Of a stretch of DNA of 64,000 bases, positions 1 through 11,109 are shown in pieces; the first letter of the stretch is position 1, and each line of letters opens with the position of its first letter. A model generated the notes under the pieces. That model had not been told where the DNA came from, ran no database searches, and saw nothing but the letters and a program-made list of their open reading frames with translations. The translations under genes and the position numbers were made by a program. Source of the stretch: Pseudomonas mucidolens (GTDB lineage: Bacteria > Pseudomonadota > Gammaproteobacteria > Pseudomonadales > Pseudomonadaceae); NCBI RefSeq assembly GCF_900106045.1, contig NZ_LT629802.1:62001-126000 (forward strand), in the 5' to 3' direction.

Positions 1-303
1 GTCGTCGGAGCTGGCGATCAGTAGTTGATAGTCACGCGCCCGTGCGCCTTGCTCCAGCAGCTTGGCGATCCGTGCGTAACTGGGGTTTTCCAGGTCCGGC
101 AGGATAAAGCCCAAGGTGCGTGTGTGTCGGCTGCGCAGCCCGGCGGCCTGAGGATTGGGGGTGAAGCCATGTTCCTCGACCACCGCACGCACTCGTGCAA
201 CGGTCGCGCTACTGATCCGTTGTTGTGCGGCCTTGCCGTTGATGACGTAGCTGGCGGTGGTGACTGAGACGCCGGCCAGACGAGCGATATCACTGAGTTT
301 CAA
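1..303 (-). CDS. fruR: FruR/Cra LacI-family fructose repressor, N-terminal part (runs off window)
   Basis: The first 101 residues of a LacI-family repressor are present; the rest lies beyond the window edge. The N-terminus ([20 protein letters not shown]) is a canonical LacI helix-turn-helix. It is followed by a hinge region and the start of the periplasmic-binding-like effector domain ([14 protein letters not shown]). I place the start at a TTG (303) because an AAGGA ribosome binding site lies just upstream and the helix-turn-helix begins at once. It is divergent from fruBKA, the arrangement of Pseudomonas fruR/cra, whose effector is fructose-1-phosphate. The adjacent TTAAACGTTTCA site supports local control of the fru operon. 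Confidence 0.9.
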   Translation of the reverse strand, partial: MKLSDIARLAGVSVTTASYVINGKAAQQRISSATVARVRAVVEEHGFTPNPQAAGLRSRHTRTLGFILPDLENPSYARIAKLLEQGARARDYQLLIASSDD

Positions 304-348
304 ACCGGGAATTCCTTGTTTTTTGGAGCTTGCCCCGACATTTTGACC

Positions 349-362
349 AATCGTAACCGATT
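349..362. promoter_or_regulatory. Inverted repeat upstream of fruR, possible second operator
   Basis: AATCG-TAAC-CGATT is a perfect 5-bp inverted repeat with a 4-bp spacer, 46 bp upstream of the fruR start. Its position would suit autoregulation. It does not match the Cra consensus well, so the assignment is only positional. Confidence 0.25.
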
Positions 363-448
363 ACTGCAGGCGACTAATGTCGCACGACAAGCGCCGAGCG
401 GTGCTTCAAGGATGCAGAATTAACAAGTAATCTGCCATAAATTCTAGA

Positions 449-460
449 TTAAACGTTTCA
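449..460. promoter_or_regulatory. Cra/FruR operator
   Basis: TTAAACGTTTCA lies in the fruR-fruB intergenic region. It is identical to the operator I recall being described for P. putida Cra at the fruB promoter. It is nearly palindromic around ACGT and lies 138 bp upstream of the fruB start. FruR bound here would repress fruBKA until fructose-1-phosphate releases it. Confidence 0.75.
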
Positions 461-597
461 GCAAGGGTATTTTTACGATGTTCGCTACAGAGTGATCACT
501 GCCATCTGACCGCTCAGTCAGTCGTTATTGAACCCGTTTACCCTGTTTTATTCAAAACAATACCTAGTGCGCGCGTCGCACTAACTAGGAGAAAGGC

Positions 598-3456
<2,859 letters not shown>

Positions 3457-4398
3457 ATGGCAAGGATTTTAAGCCTGACGCTGAACCCGGCGTTGGACCT
3501 GACCGTACGTCTGACGCGTCTGGAGCCGGGCGTGGTCAATCGCAGTGAAACCATGCTCACTCACGCCGCCGGCAAGGGCATGAATGTGGCCCAGGTGCTG
3601 GCCGACCTCGGGCATCAGGTGACCGTGAGCGGCTTTCTCGGGCAAGACAATCCCCAGGCGTTCGAGGACTTGATCGCCCTTCGTGGTTTTATCGATGCGT
3701 TTGTCCGCGTGCCGGGTGAAACCCGCAGCAATATCAAGATTGCCGAGCAGGATGGCCGGGTGACTGACGTCAACGCGCCGGGCCCGCTGGTCAGCGCGCA
3801 GGCCCAGCAGGCGTTGCTCGATGAGTTGGAGCGGATTGCGCCGGGGCATGACGCAGTGGTGGTCGCCGGCAGCCTGCCTCGCGGTGTCAGTTCGCAGTGG
3901 TTGCTCACGTTGTTGCTGCAATTGAAGGACCTGGGTTTGAAAGTTGCGCTGGACACCAGCGGAGATGCCCTGCGTGCCGGTCTGGCGGCCGGGCCGTGGT
4001 TGATCAAACCCAATACCGCCGAATTGGCCGAGGCCCTGGATTGCCCGACCGACACCGTCGAGCAACAGGCGCTGGCCGCTGAGCGCTTGCACCGACAAGG
4101 TGTCGAGCATGTGGTGATTTCCCATGGTGCTGAAGGTGTCAATTGGTTCAGTCCTGGCACTGCGCTGCACGCGACGCCGCCGCAGGTCAGCGTGGCCAGC
4201 ACGGTTGGCGCGGGTGATTCGTTGCTGGCCGGGATGCTTCACGGTTTGCTTGAGTCGGATCAGCCCGAAAAGACCCTGGGGCGTGCCACGGCGATTGCCG
4301 CCATGGCCGTGACGCAGATCGGTTTTGGCATCAGCGATGACGCGCAGTTGGCGCGCCTCGAAAGCGGCGTTGTTGTGCGCACGCTGACAGAACAATAA
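3457..4398 (+). CDS. fruK: 1-phosphofructokinase
   Basis: A PfkB/ribokinase-family kinase of 313 residues that phosphorylates the fructose-1-phosphate made by FruA to fructose-1,6-bisphosphate. The first PfkB signature is seen in HAAGKGMNVAQVLADLG (about 30-46). The second holds the catalytic aspartate in STVGAGDSLLAGML (about 248-261). The length is normal for FruK. The ATG directly follows the fruB TAA, and a GGAGG site lies inside the fruB 3' end (3445-3449). It lies between the phosphotransfer protein and the permease, the standard order in Pseudomonas. It consumes the effector of FruR and so helps set the induction level. Confidence 0.96.
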   Translation: MARILSLTLNPALDLTVRLTRLEPGVVNRSETMLTHAAGKGMNVAQVLADLGHQVTVSGFLGQDNPQAFEDLIALRGFIDAFVRVPGETRSNIKIAEQDGRVTDVNAPGPLVSAQAQQALLDELERIAPGHDAVVVAGSLPRGVSSQWLLTLLLQLKDLGLKVALDTSGDALRAGLAAGPWLIKPNTAELAEALDCPTDTVEQQALAAERLHRQGVEHVVISHGAEGVNWFSPGTALHATPPQVSVASTVGAGDSLLAGMLHGLLESDQPEKTLGRATAIAAMAVTQIGFGISDDAQLARLESGVVVRTLTEQ

Positions 4399-4409
4399 GA
4401 GGGTTTGTG

Positions 4410-6128
4410 ATGAATTTAGCGATTGTTACCGCCCGTCCTAACGGCATGGTCACCAGTGTGCTGTGCGCCCGCTTGTTGGACGCCGCCGCGCAGCGCCAGG
4501 GTTGGAGCACCAGTGTCGAGGTGGTGGACGTCCAGCACCCGGAGCGTGAGTTGTCGCAGGCCACGATTGATGCCGCCGAATGGGTCTTGCTGGTCAGCAG
4601 CACGCCGGTGGATATGCAGCGTTTTGTCGGCAAGCGAGTCTTCCTGAGCACCCCGGCGCAGGCGCTGCAGGATGTTGAAGCGGTGCTGCGTCGAGGCGCT
4701 GATGAAGCGCAAGTCTACGTTGCTTCCCAGGCGCCGCAAACTGTGCGCAATGCTCCCCGCATCGTGGCAATCACCGCCTGTCCGACAGGCGTGGCGCACA
4801 CCTTCATGGCCGCCGAGGCCTTGCAACAAACCGCCAAACGCCTGGGTTATGACTTGCAGGTGGAAACCCAGGGCTCCGTAGGCGCCCGCACGCCCTTGAG
4901 TCCGCAGGCCATTCGCGATGCCGACGTGGTGCTGCTGGCGGCGGATATCGATGTGGCCACCGAGCGGTTTGCCGGCAAGAAAATCTACCGCTGCGGCACC
5001 GGTGTCGCGCTCAAGCAATCGGAGGCGATCCTCAACAAAGCCCTCGCCGAGGGTGCGCAGGAAAGCGCGGCCAGCGGCGCGCCGGCCAAATCCGAGAAGA
5101 CTGGCGTCTACAAGCATCTGCTGACCGGCGTGTCGTACATGTTGCCGATGGTGGTGGCCGGTGGTCTGTTGATCGCCCTGTCGTTTGTCTTCGGCATTCA
5201 TGCTTTTGAAGAGCCAGGCACTTTGGCGGCGGCGTTGAAAAGCGTCGGCGACCAGGCCTTCATGTTGATGGTGCCGTTGCTGGCGGGGTATATCGCCTAT
5301 TCGATTGCCGACCGTCCCGGCCTGGCGCCCGGCATGATTGGTGGCCTGCTGGCCAGCACCTTGGGTGCGGGGTTTATCGGCGGGATCCTCGCCGGTTTCC
5401 TGGCTGGCTACTGCGTGAAACTGATCACCCGCGCGGTTCGTTTGCCGCAGAGTCTGGAAGCGCTCAAGCCAATCCTGATCATCCCGTTGCTGGCGAGCTT
5501 GTTCACCGGTCTGGCAATGATTTATCTGGTGGGGCCGCCGGTGGCGAAGATGCTCGTCGGCCTGACGGATTTCCTCGGCAACATGGGCACGGCCAATGCG
5601 GTGCTGTTGGGTATCCTGTTGGGCGGAATGATGTGCGTCGACCTGGGTGGGCCGATCAACAAGGCGGCCTATGCGTTTTCCGTGGGCTTGCTGGCGGCCC
5701 AGAGTGGCGCGCCGATGGCTGCCACCATGGCCGCCGGCATGGTGCCGCCGATTGGCATGGGCATCGCCACCTTTCTGGCACGGCGCAAGTTTGCCCAGAC
5801 CGAACGTGAAGCCGGCAAGGCTGCGCTTATCCTGGGCATGTGCTTTATCTCCGAAGGGGCGATTCCGTTTGCCGCCAAGGACCCGTTGCGGGTGATCCCG
5901 GCAAGCATTGCCGGGGGCGCGCTCACCGGGGCGTTGTCGATGTATTTCGGCTGCAAGCTAATGGCACCCCACGGCGGCTTGTTTGTGATGTTGATCCCGA
6001 ATGCGATCAATCATGCGCTGTTGTATTTGCTGGCGATTGTCGCCGGCAGCCTGTTGACCGGGTTGGTGTATGCCTTGATCAAACGTCCTGAAGCGGTAGA
6101 GCTGGGCATCGCCCCGGCCAGCGCCTGA
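4410..6128 (+). CDS. fruA: Fructose PTS permease EIIB'BC
   Basis: Membrane permease that imports fructose as fructose-1-phosphate. Two tandem EIIB-like modules come first. The second (about 115-210) has the phosphorylated cysteine in TACPTGVAHTFMAAEAL (C124). The first (1-100) has TARPNG, with Arg9 where the cysteine would be, so it cannot carry phosphate. The EIIC domain (about 230-570) has about eight hydrophobic segments and the conserved GGPINKAAYAF loop. I chose ATG 4410 rather than the in-frame GTG at 4407 because AAGAGGG (4397-4403) is better spaced from it. It is the last gene of the fru operon, 11 bp after fruK. No strong terminator is visible downstream. Confidence 0.95.
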   Translation: MNLAIVTARPNGMVTSVLCARLLDAAAQRQGWSTSVEVVDVQHPERELSQATIDAAEWVLLVSSTPVDMQRFVGKRVFLSTPAQALQDVEAVLRRGADEAQVYVASQAPQTVRNAPRIVAITACPTGVAHTFMAAEALQQTAKRLGYDLQVETQGSVGARTPLSPQAIRDADVVLLAADIDVATERFAGKKIYRCGTGVALKQSEAILNKALAEGAQESAASGAPAKSEKTGVYKHLLTGVSYMLPMVVAGGLLIALSFVFGIHAFEEPGTLAAALKSVGDQAFMLMVPLLAGYIAYSIADRPGLAPGMIGGLLASTLGAGFIGGILAGFLAGYCVKLITRAVRLPQSLEALKPILIIPLLASLFTGLAMIYLVGPPVAKMLVGLTDFLGNMGTANAVLLGILLGGMMCVDLGGPINKAAYAFSVGLLAAQSGAPMAATMAAGMVPPIGMGIATFLARRKFAQTEREAGKAALILGMCFISEGAIPFAAKDPLRVIPASIAGGALTGALSMYFGCKLMAPHGGLFVMLIPNAINHALLYLLAIVAGSLLTGLVYALIKRPEAVELGIAPASA

Positions 6129-6131
6129 ACG

Positions 6132-6149
6132 CTGTCACATCCGCTTCAT
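6132..6149 (+). promoter_or_regulatory. Candidate Pho box upstream of phoD
   Basis: CTGTCAC-ATCC-GCTTCAT resembles the PhoB direct repeat (two CTGTCAT-like heptamers with a 4-bp spacer). The first half is good and the second is weak. It ends about 45 bp before the phoD ATG. The assignment rests on half a match plus the fact that phoD genes are often in the Pho regulon. Confidence 0.35.
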
Positions 6150-6194
6150 CGGTGCATGCTTAAGTTTCTCTTTTGATCCATTGAGGGAAACTGC

Positions 6195-7736
6195 ATGAGC
6201 CACTTTGATCTCGGCCGCCGCCGCGTAATGCAAGTCGTCGGCGCCGGCCTGTTGCTGCCAGGCCTGGCACCGGCGGTGATTGCCTCGGTCAAGGATCGGC
6301 CGCAACTCACCGACGGTGTGCAGTCGGGCGACTTGCTGGGGGATCGGGCGATGATCTGGAGCCGCAGCGACCGCCCGGCACGCATGGTCGTGGAGTGGGA
6401 CACGCGCAGTGTATTCAGCAACCCGCGCAAGGCAGTTTCGCCCCTGGCAGACAGCCGCAGCGACTTCACCGCCCGCGTCGAACTGAGCGGATTACCCGCC
6501 GGTCAGGCGATTTTCTACCGCGTGTATTTCGAAGACGCCCAGACCGGCGTGGCCAGCGAACCCTGGTTCGGCCACCTGCGCAGCGTGCCGCAACAGCGTC
6601 GCGATATCCGTTTTGTCTGGAGCGGTGACACCGTCGGCCAAGGTTTCGGTATCAACCCGGACATCGGTGGCATGCGCATCTACGAAGCCATGCGCCTGCG
6701 CCTGCCGGACTTTTTTATCCACAGTGGCGACACCATCTACGCCGACGGCCCGGTGCCGGCCGAACTGCCCACCGAAGGCGGGCGCATCTGGCGCAACCTC
6801 ACCACCGAAGCCAAAAGCAAGGTCGCCGAAACCCTGGATGAATACCGTGGCAACTACCGCTACAACCTGATGGACGACAATCTCCGGCGTTTCAACGCCG
6901 AAGTGCCGCAGATCTGGCAATGGGACGATCATGAAGTAGTGAATAACTGGTCGCCCGGCAAGCAACTGGATGAGCGTTACCAGACCAAGGACATCAACAC
7001 TTTGGTTGGCTGCGCGCGCCAGGCCTGGCTGGAATACGCGCCGATGCGTTTGCAGAGCGCCGACCAGGGCGGGCGCATTTATCGCAAGCTCAGTTATGGG
7101 CCGCTGCTGGACGTGTTCGTGCTCGACATGCGCAGCTACCGCACAGCCAACGACGATAATCTTGGCGACGCCAGACCCTTCCTGGGACGCGCGCAACTGG
7201 ACTGGCTCAAGCTCGAACTCAAGGCCTCCAAAGCCCAGTGGAAGGTGATCGCCGCCGACATGCCGATCGGCCTGGGTGTACCCGATGGCGAAGTCAGCCC
7301 CGGCGTGCCGCGCTGGGAAGCGGTCGCCAATGGGGATCCGGGACCGGCCCAGGGCCGCGAGCTGGAAATCGCCGAATTGCTGGGGTTCTTGAGGGCGCAG
7401 CAAGTGCGTAACTATGTGTGGTTGACCGCTGACGTGCATTATTGCGCCGCGCATCACTACCACCCTGAGCGTGCGGCGTTTCAAGACTTTGAACCGTTCT
7501 GGGAGTTCGTCGCCGGGCCGTTGAACGCCGGCAGCTTTGGGCCTAATCCGCTGGATAAAACCTTCGGTCCGCAGGTGGTATTCGAGAAAGCCCCGCCGGC
7601 GCAAAACACCTCGCCGTTTGCCGGGTTTCAGTTCTTCGGTGAAGTGCAGATCGACGGGCAGACGGCGGAGTTGACGGTTATTTTGCGCGATCTGGATGGG
7701 GTGTCGGTGTTTGAGCAGAAGCTGCAGCCGGTGTGA
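6195..7736 (+). CDS. phoD: PhoD-type alkaline phosphatase, Tat-exported
   Basis: A 513-residue metallophosphoesterase of the PhoD family that hydrolyses phosphate mono- and diesters outside the cytoplasm. The N-terminus (GRRRVMQVVGAGLLLPGLAP) is a twin-arginine signal. It is followed by a PhoD N-terminal fibronectin-like domain (LTDGVQSGDLLGDRAMIWSR). The metal-binding core has FVWSGDTVGQG, FIHSGDTIYADG, WDDHEV and TADVHYCAAHHY. The C-terminus (EFVAGPLNAGSFGPNPLD) is typical. It stands alone after fruA; a possible Pho box lies upstream. Its last 59 bases overlap the end of the convergent DUF559 gene. Confidence 0.93.
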   Translation: MSHFDLGRRRVMQVVGAGLLLPGLAPAVIASVKDRPQLTDGVQSGDLLGDRAMIWSRSDRPARMVVEWDTRSVFSNPRKAVSPLADSRSDFTARVELSGLPAGQAIFYRVYFEDAQTGVASEPWFGHLRSVPQQRRDIRFVWSGDTVGQGFGINPDIGGMRIYEAMRLRLPDFFIHSGDTIYADGPVPAELPTEGGRIWRNLTTEAKSKVAETLDEYRGNYRYNLMDDNLRRFNAEVPQIWQWDDHEVVNNWSPGKQLDERYQTKDINTLVGCARQAWLEYAPMRLQSADQGGRIYRKLSYGPLLDVFVLDMRSYRTANDDNLGDARPFLGRAQLDWLKLELKASKAQWKVIAADMPIGLGVPDGEVSPGVPRWEAVANGDPGPAQGRELEIAELLGFLRAQQVRNYVWLTADVHYCAAHHYHPERAAFQDFEPFWEFVAGPLNAGSFGPNPLDKTFGPQVVFEKAPPAQNTSPFAGFQFFGEVQIDGQTAELTVILRDLDGVSVFEQKLQPV

Positions 7737-8082
7737 CGGTGTGCAGGATCTGTTCGAGGACGGCGTTCATTTGCTGGAGGATTTCCAGATTGCTGAAGCG
7801 CAGTAACTGGATGCCTTGCTGGTTCAGGTAGTGGGTCCGGCGTTGGTCATAAGTGATGTGCAGTGGATCGTAATGCTGACCGCCGTCCAGTTCTATCGCG
7901 AGTTTTTTCTCGACGCAGTAGAAATCGAGAATGTAAGGCGGGCAGGGCACCTGCCGGCGAAACTTGAGATTGGCGATTTGGCGGGAACGCAACGGTTGCC
8001 AGAGACGTTGTTCACAGTCGGTCTGATGGGTGCGCAGGTGTTTGGCGAACTGGCGTTGGCTGGGAGTGGGGCGAGTGGGCAT
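7678..8082 (-). CDS. DUF559 (VSR-like endonuclease fold) protein
   Basis: A 134-residue protein of the DUF559 family, which shares a restriction-endonuclease-like fold with very-short-patch repair nucleases. Diagnostic stretches are LWQPLRSRQIANLKFRRQV, ILDFYCVEKKLAIELDGGQH and GIQLLRFSNLEIL. They give the D-(E)xD-type acidic residues of that fold (DFYC, ELDGGQH). The family is common and its cellular role is not established; defence or repair roles have been proposed. The tail (about 118-134) is low-complexity A/T/P and lies in the part overlapping the phoD 3' end, so it may be a recent extension. No partner gene is adjacent. Confidence 0.8.
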   Translation of the reverse strand: MPTRPTPSQRQFAKHLRTHQTDCEQRLWQPLRSRQIANLKFRRQVPCPPYILDFYCVEKKLAIELDGGQHYDPLHITYDQRRTHYLNQQGIQLLRFSNLEILQQMNAVLEQILHTVTPAAASAQTPTPHPDRAK

Positions 8083-8149
8083 GCTTCACGGTCCTTGTGA
8101 AGTGTGGGGAGGTTTGAGTGTAGTCCGGGATCGCGGAGCTGACCTCAAA

Positions 8150-8191
8150 TCGCCCCTCACCCCAACCCTCTTCCCAGAGGGGAGAGGGGGC
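8150..8191. repeat. GC-rich intergenic repeat with hairpin (left copy)
   Basis: C-rich and G-rich runs (CCCCTCACCCCAACCCTC, then GAGGGGAGAGGGGG) can pair as a hairpin. A close inverted copy occurs at 8409-8446. Blocks of this type are scattered in Pseudomonas intergenic DNA, as I recall. Confidence 0.7.
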
Positions 8192-8235
8192 CGATTGGGG
8201 GATGTTTGAAACATGCATCGACCTGAACGTACTGC

Positions 8236-8290
8236 GCTGAATCCTTAACCGTCTCGGTCTGTCAGCTCGCGAAATTTCTCAGCACACCTC
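8236..8290 (+). repeat. About 55-bp direct repeat, copy 1
   Basis: The block runs from TGAATCCTTAACCG to TCGCGAAATTTCTCAGCACAC. It recurs 110 bp downstream with about 12 changes. It has no coding potential and is part of the composite repeat filling the phoD/DUF559-piuB gap. Confidence 0.7.
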
Positions 8291-8345
8291 GAAAGGTGTA
8301 AACGATGTCCCCGGTCTCAATAGTAAGGGGATGTTTGCAGGCGGT

Positions 8346-8400
8346 GTTGAATCCATAATCGACTCGAACTTTCAGGTCGCGAAATTTCTTCGCACACTTC
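8346..8400 (+). repeat. About 55-bp direct repeat, copy 2
   Basis: Second copy: TGAATCCATAATCG ... GTCGCGAAATTTCTTCGCACAC. It keeps the GTCGCGAAATTTCT core and the GCACAC tail of copy 1. It directly precedes the right-hand G-rich element. Confidence 0.7.
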
Positions 8401-8408
8401 GCTCAGTT

Positions 8409-8446
8409 CCCTCGCCCCTTGGGGAGAGGGTTAGGGTGAGGGGCGC
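8409..8446. repeat. GC-rich intergenic repeat with hairpin (right, inverted copy)
   Basis: CCCTCGCCCCTTGGGGAGAG followed by GGTTAGGGTGAGGGG is the reverse complement, with few changes, of the element at 8150-8191. It ends 3 bp before the piuB stop codon and could act as its 3' hairpin. Confidence 0.65.
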
Positions 8447-8448
8447 GG

Positions 8449-10974
8449 TCAGTACACATCCCGCCGATAGCGTCCTTGCTCAATCAGTCGCTCCACGGCC
8501 TCGCTGCCCAGAATATCCACAAGGGCCTGGTCCACCCCACTCGCCATCCCCTGCAAACTCCCGCAGACATAGATCGCCGCGCCTTCCGCCAGCCATTTGC
8601 GCAGCACTTCGGCAGACTCACGCAAACGATCCTGAACGTAAATCTTCTCCTGTTGATCGCGGCTGAACGCCAGGTCCAGCAACGCGAGGTCACCGCTGGA
8701 CAGCCAGCCTTGCAGTTGATCCTGGCAGAGGTAGTCATGGGCGATGTTACGTTCGCCGAACAACAGCCAGTTACGCTGCTGGCCGTCGGCGATCCGTGCC
8801 TTGAGCAGGCTGCGCAAGCCGGCAAGGCCGGTGCCGTTGCCGAGCAAAATCAATGGCACAGGCTCAGCGGGCAGGTGGAAACCGCTATTACGCCGAAGCT
8901 TCAGGCTGATCGCTGAACCCACGGGTGCCTGTTCGGTGAGCCAGCCCGAGGCCAGGCCCAGGCTGCCGTCGGCATGACGCTCCTGGCGCACGATCAGTTC
9001 CAACACGCCATCGCTGGCAATCGAAGCAATGGAGTATTCGCGCATGCCCAACGGCACCAGCGCATCCACCAGCGCCTGGGCGTGCAGGCCGACCAAATGC
9101 GCACGGTTGCTTGGCAACTGGCGGCTGGCCAGGGCGTGTTCGAGGCTCTGGGCCAGGCCATCGACCACCACGGTGTCACTGTCGGCGATGCCCAGACCTG
9201 CGAGAAAACGCTCGATGGCCTGGGAACAATTACGCGGCAATACTTCCACCAGGTCTCCTGCCTGCCAGTCCCGCGGGCCTGGTGGAGTGAGCCCGAGCAG
9301 GTAAGCACCCGAGCCACTGCTGTCGGGGTTGAGCAAGGTACGTTGGCTCAACGTCCAGCTTTCGTAACGGGCGCCGGCCCATGCCGGCGTCGGCGCATGG
9401 CCGGTGATTTGGCTCACTTGTTGTTGCCAGTGCAGCAGGGCATTTTGATCCCCGCTGTCGACTTCAATCGGCGCGAACAGCGCGTTGCTGCCTTGATTGA
9501 TCAGCCAGAAATGCAGGCGTCGGGCAAAACCGCAGAAGTGCTCATATTGGCGATCCCCCAAGGCCAGCACCGAATAACTCAAGTCTTTGAGCGGCAGGTC
9601 GCGGCCCAACATGTTGCGTTCAAACCCGCGAGCATTGTCAGGCGCCTGGCCATCGCCGAAGGTACTGACGACAAACAGTGCATGTGCCGACTGACGCAAG
9701 TCATCCTCGCTGACGGAGCCAAGCGATTGCACCTTCACCGGCAGCCCGGCGGCTTGTAATTGCCCGGCGGTTTGCCAGGCCAGTTGCTCGGCAAAGCCGC
9801 TTTGGCTGGCGAATCCGATCAACCAGGCCGGCGCACTGCTGTGGCTCTCTGCGAGGCCTTGGCGCGCATCACGAACCTGACGTTTTTTGCGACGGCGATC
9901 CAGGTACAGCAACCAGCCGGTAATAAAGAACAGCGGCATGCACAGCGAGGCAAGAGTGACGATGATCCTGCCGGGCAGACCAAAATAGCTGCCGACATGC
10001 AGCGCGTAGAGGCTGGTCAGCCACTGCGCCTTGAGGCTTTTTTCGGCGTAGCGCGCATGGCTCTTGACGTCGCCGGTGGCCGGGTCGAGGTTGAGCTGGT
10101 TGCGCGCAAGGGCATGGGGCGAGTTCTGCAGCAGATAGTAGACCGTGGCCGGTTGTCCGGCGACGGCTGGCATGCGGATATTGTAGACACTCAAGTCGGG
10201 GCCGGCGTTGCTGTAGATGCTGCTCCACATCGCCTCGTAGTTGGCGATGGGCGCGGGGCCCGCAGGTGCCGGACCGCGCTGGCGTACCCGTTCGCTCTGC
10301 GGGGCGTCCGACAGCAATCGGGTCAGGCCTTTGCTGTACCACTCGTAGGACCAGGACAGACCGGTGAGTGCGGCCAACAGGTAGAACAACAAACACCAGG
10401 TGCCGAACACCGAATGCAGGTCCCAGTTGAAACTGCGGCCTTTTTTGCGCCAGTCCAACGTCAGCCAGGCGCGCCAGCTCGCCACTTGGCGCGGCCAGCG
10501 CAGATAAAGACCGGACAGGCAGAAGAAAATCAGGATCAGCGTACAGGCGCCGGTGATTTGTCGGCCGGTTTCGCCCATAGCCAGAAAGCGGTGCAGTCGA
10601 AGCAGGAAGCCGAAGACGTCCTGGCCCACGGCGTCACCCATGTAGTCGCCGGTGTACGGATCGAAATAGCGCATCTGACCCCGGCGCTCACCCGGTGGCG
10701 GCGTGAAGAATACCCGGGCGGCGTTGCCACTCGCGCTTTCCACCCACAGCATGGACACGGTCTTGCCTTCGGTGGCTTCAAGCTTGCGCACCAACTCGGC
10801 GGGCGGCAGTACGCCAGCGGGACGTTTTTCGACGGTCAACACCGTCGGATTGAGTGCCCGCAGGATTTCATCCTGAAACGAGACCGAAGCTCCGGTGATC
10901 CCCATCAAGGCCAACACCAGCCCGGCGCTAATGCCGAAAAACCAGTGCAACTGAAATAGGGTTTTCTTCAACAC
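8449..10974 (-). CDS. piuB: PiuB-type PepSY/flavodoxin reductase (iron uptake)
   Basis: An 841-residue inner-membrane flavoprotein. The N-terminal half is a PepSY-associated membrane domain with four or so transmembrane segments ([20 protein letters not shown] near 8-30; others near 140, 200 and 340). A flavodoxin domain follows ([20 protein letters not shown], about 390-520). The last part is an FAD/NADPH reductase ([48 protein letters not shown]) ending in RYRRDVY. The architecture resembles P450 reductase or CysJ. The neighbouring piuA and piuC point instead to a role in reducing ferric-siderophore iron, which is inference from context. The start is a GTG. It lies 135 bp downstream of piuA on the same strand. 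Confidence 0.85.
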   Translation of the reverse strand: MLKKTLFQLHWFFGISAGLVLALMGITGASVSFQDEILRALNPTVLTVEKRPAGVLPPAELVRKLEATEGKTVSMLWVESASGNAARVFFTPPPGERRGQMRYFDPYTGDYMGDAVGQDVFGFLLRLHRFLAMGETGRQITGACTLILIFFCLSGLYLRWPRQVASWRAWLTLDWRKKGRSFNWDLHSVFGTWCLLFYLLAALTGLSWSYEWYSKGLTRLLSDAPQSERVRQRGPAPAGPAPIANYEAMWSSIYSNAGPDLSVYNIRMPAVAGQPATVYYLLQNSPHALARNQLNLDPATGDVKSHARYAEKSLKAQWLTSLYALHVGSYFGLPGRIIVTLASLCMPLFFITGWLLYLDRRRKKRQVRDARQGLAESHSSAPAWLIGFASQSGFAEQLAWQTAGQLQAAGLPVKVQSLGSVSEDDLRQSAHALFVVSTFGDGQAPDNARGFERNMLGRDLPLKDLSYSVLALGDRQYEHFCGFARRLHFWLINQGSNALFAPIEVDSGDQNALLHWQQQVSQITGHAPTPAWAGARYESWTLSQRTLLNPDSSGSGAYLLGLTPPGPRDWQAGDLVEVLPRNCSQAIERFLAGLGIADSDTVVVDGLAQSLEHALASRQLPSNRAHLVGLHAQALVDALVPLGMREYSIASIASDGVLELIVRQERHADGSLGLASGWLTEQAPVGSAISLKLRRNSGFHLPAEPVPLILLGNGTGLAGLRSLLKARIADGQQRNWLLFGERNIAHDYLCQDQLQGWLSSGDLALLDLAFSRDQQEKIYVQDRLRESAEVLRKWLAEGAAIYVCGSLQGMASGVDQALVDILGSEAVERLIEQGRYRRDVY

Positions 10975-11059
10975 GTCGGAGCGCCTCGCTGATCTGGATG
11001 AAATTTCACGGCGCGCATTATGCCGTGAGTTGTCGAGAAACGTTCTTTTTTACACATAG

Positions 11060-11090
11060 AAGCCCCGGGCATCCGATGCGCGGGGCTTTT
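11060..11090. terminator. Hairpin between piuA and piuB
   Basis: AAGCCCCGgGCATC / GATGCgCGGGGCTT is a strong stem with a tiny loop. On the plus strand it ends in TTTT; on the minus strand, the piuA direction, the U-tract is poor. It may cause partial termination or stabilise the piuA 3' end. Confidence 0.55.
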
Positions 11091-11109
11091 GCGTAAAGTG
11101 CCTACAGCC

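Noticed and set aside
7678..8082. DUF559 gene as part of a defence system
   Set aside because: There is no methylase, helicase, toxin partner or other defence gene beside it. A lone DUF559 gene does not make a case.
8449..10974. Sulfite reductase flavoprotein (CysJ)
   Set aside because: The reductase end looks CysJ-like, but the PepSY membrane half and the piuA/piuC context fit PiuB. No cysI is near.
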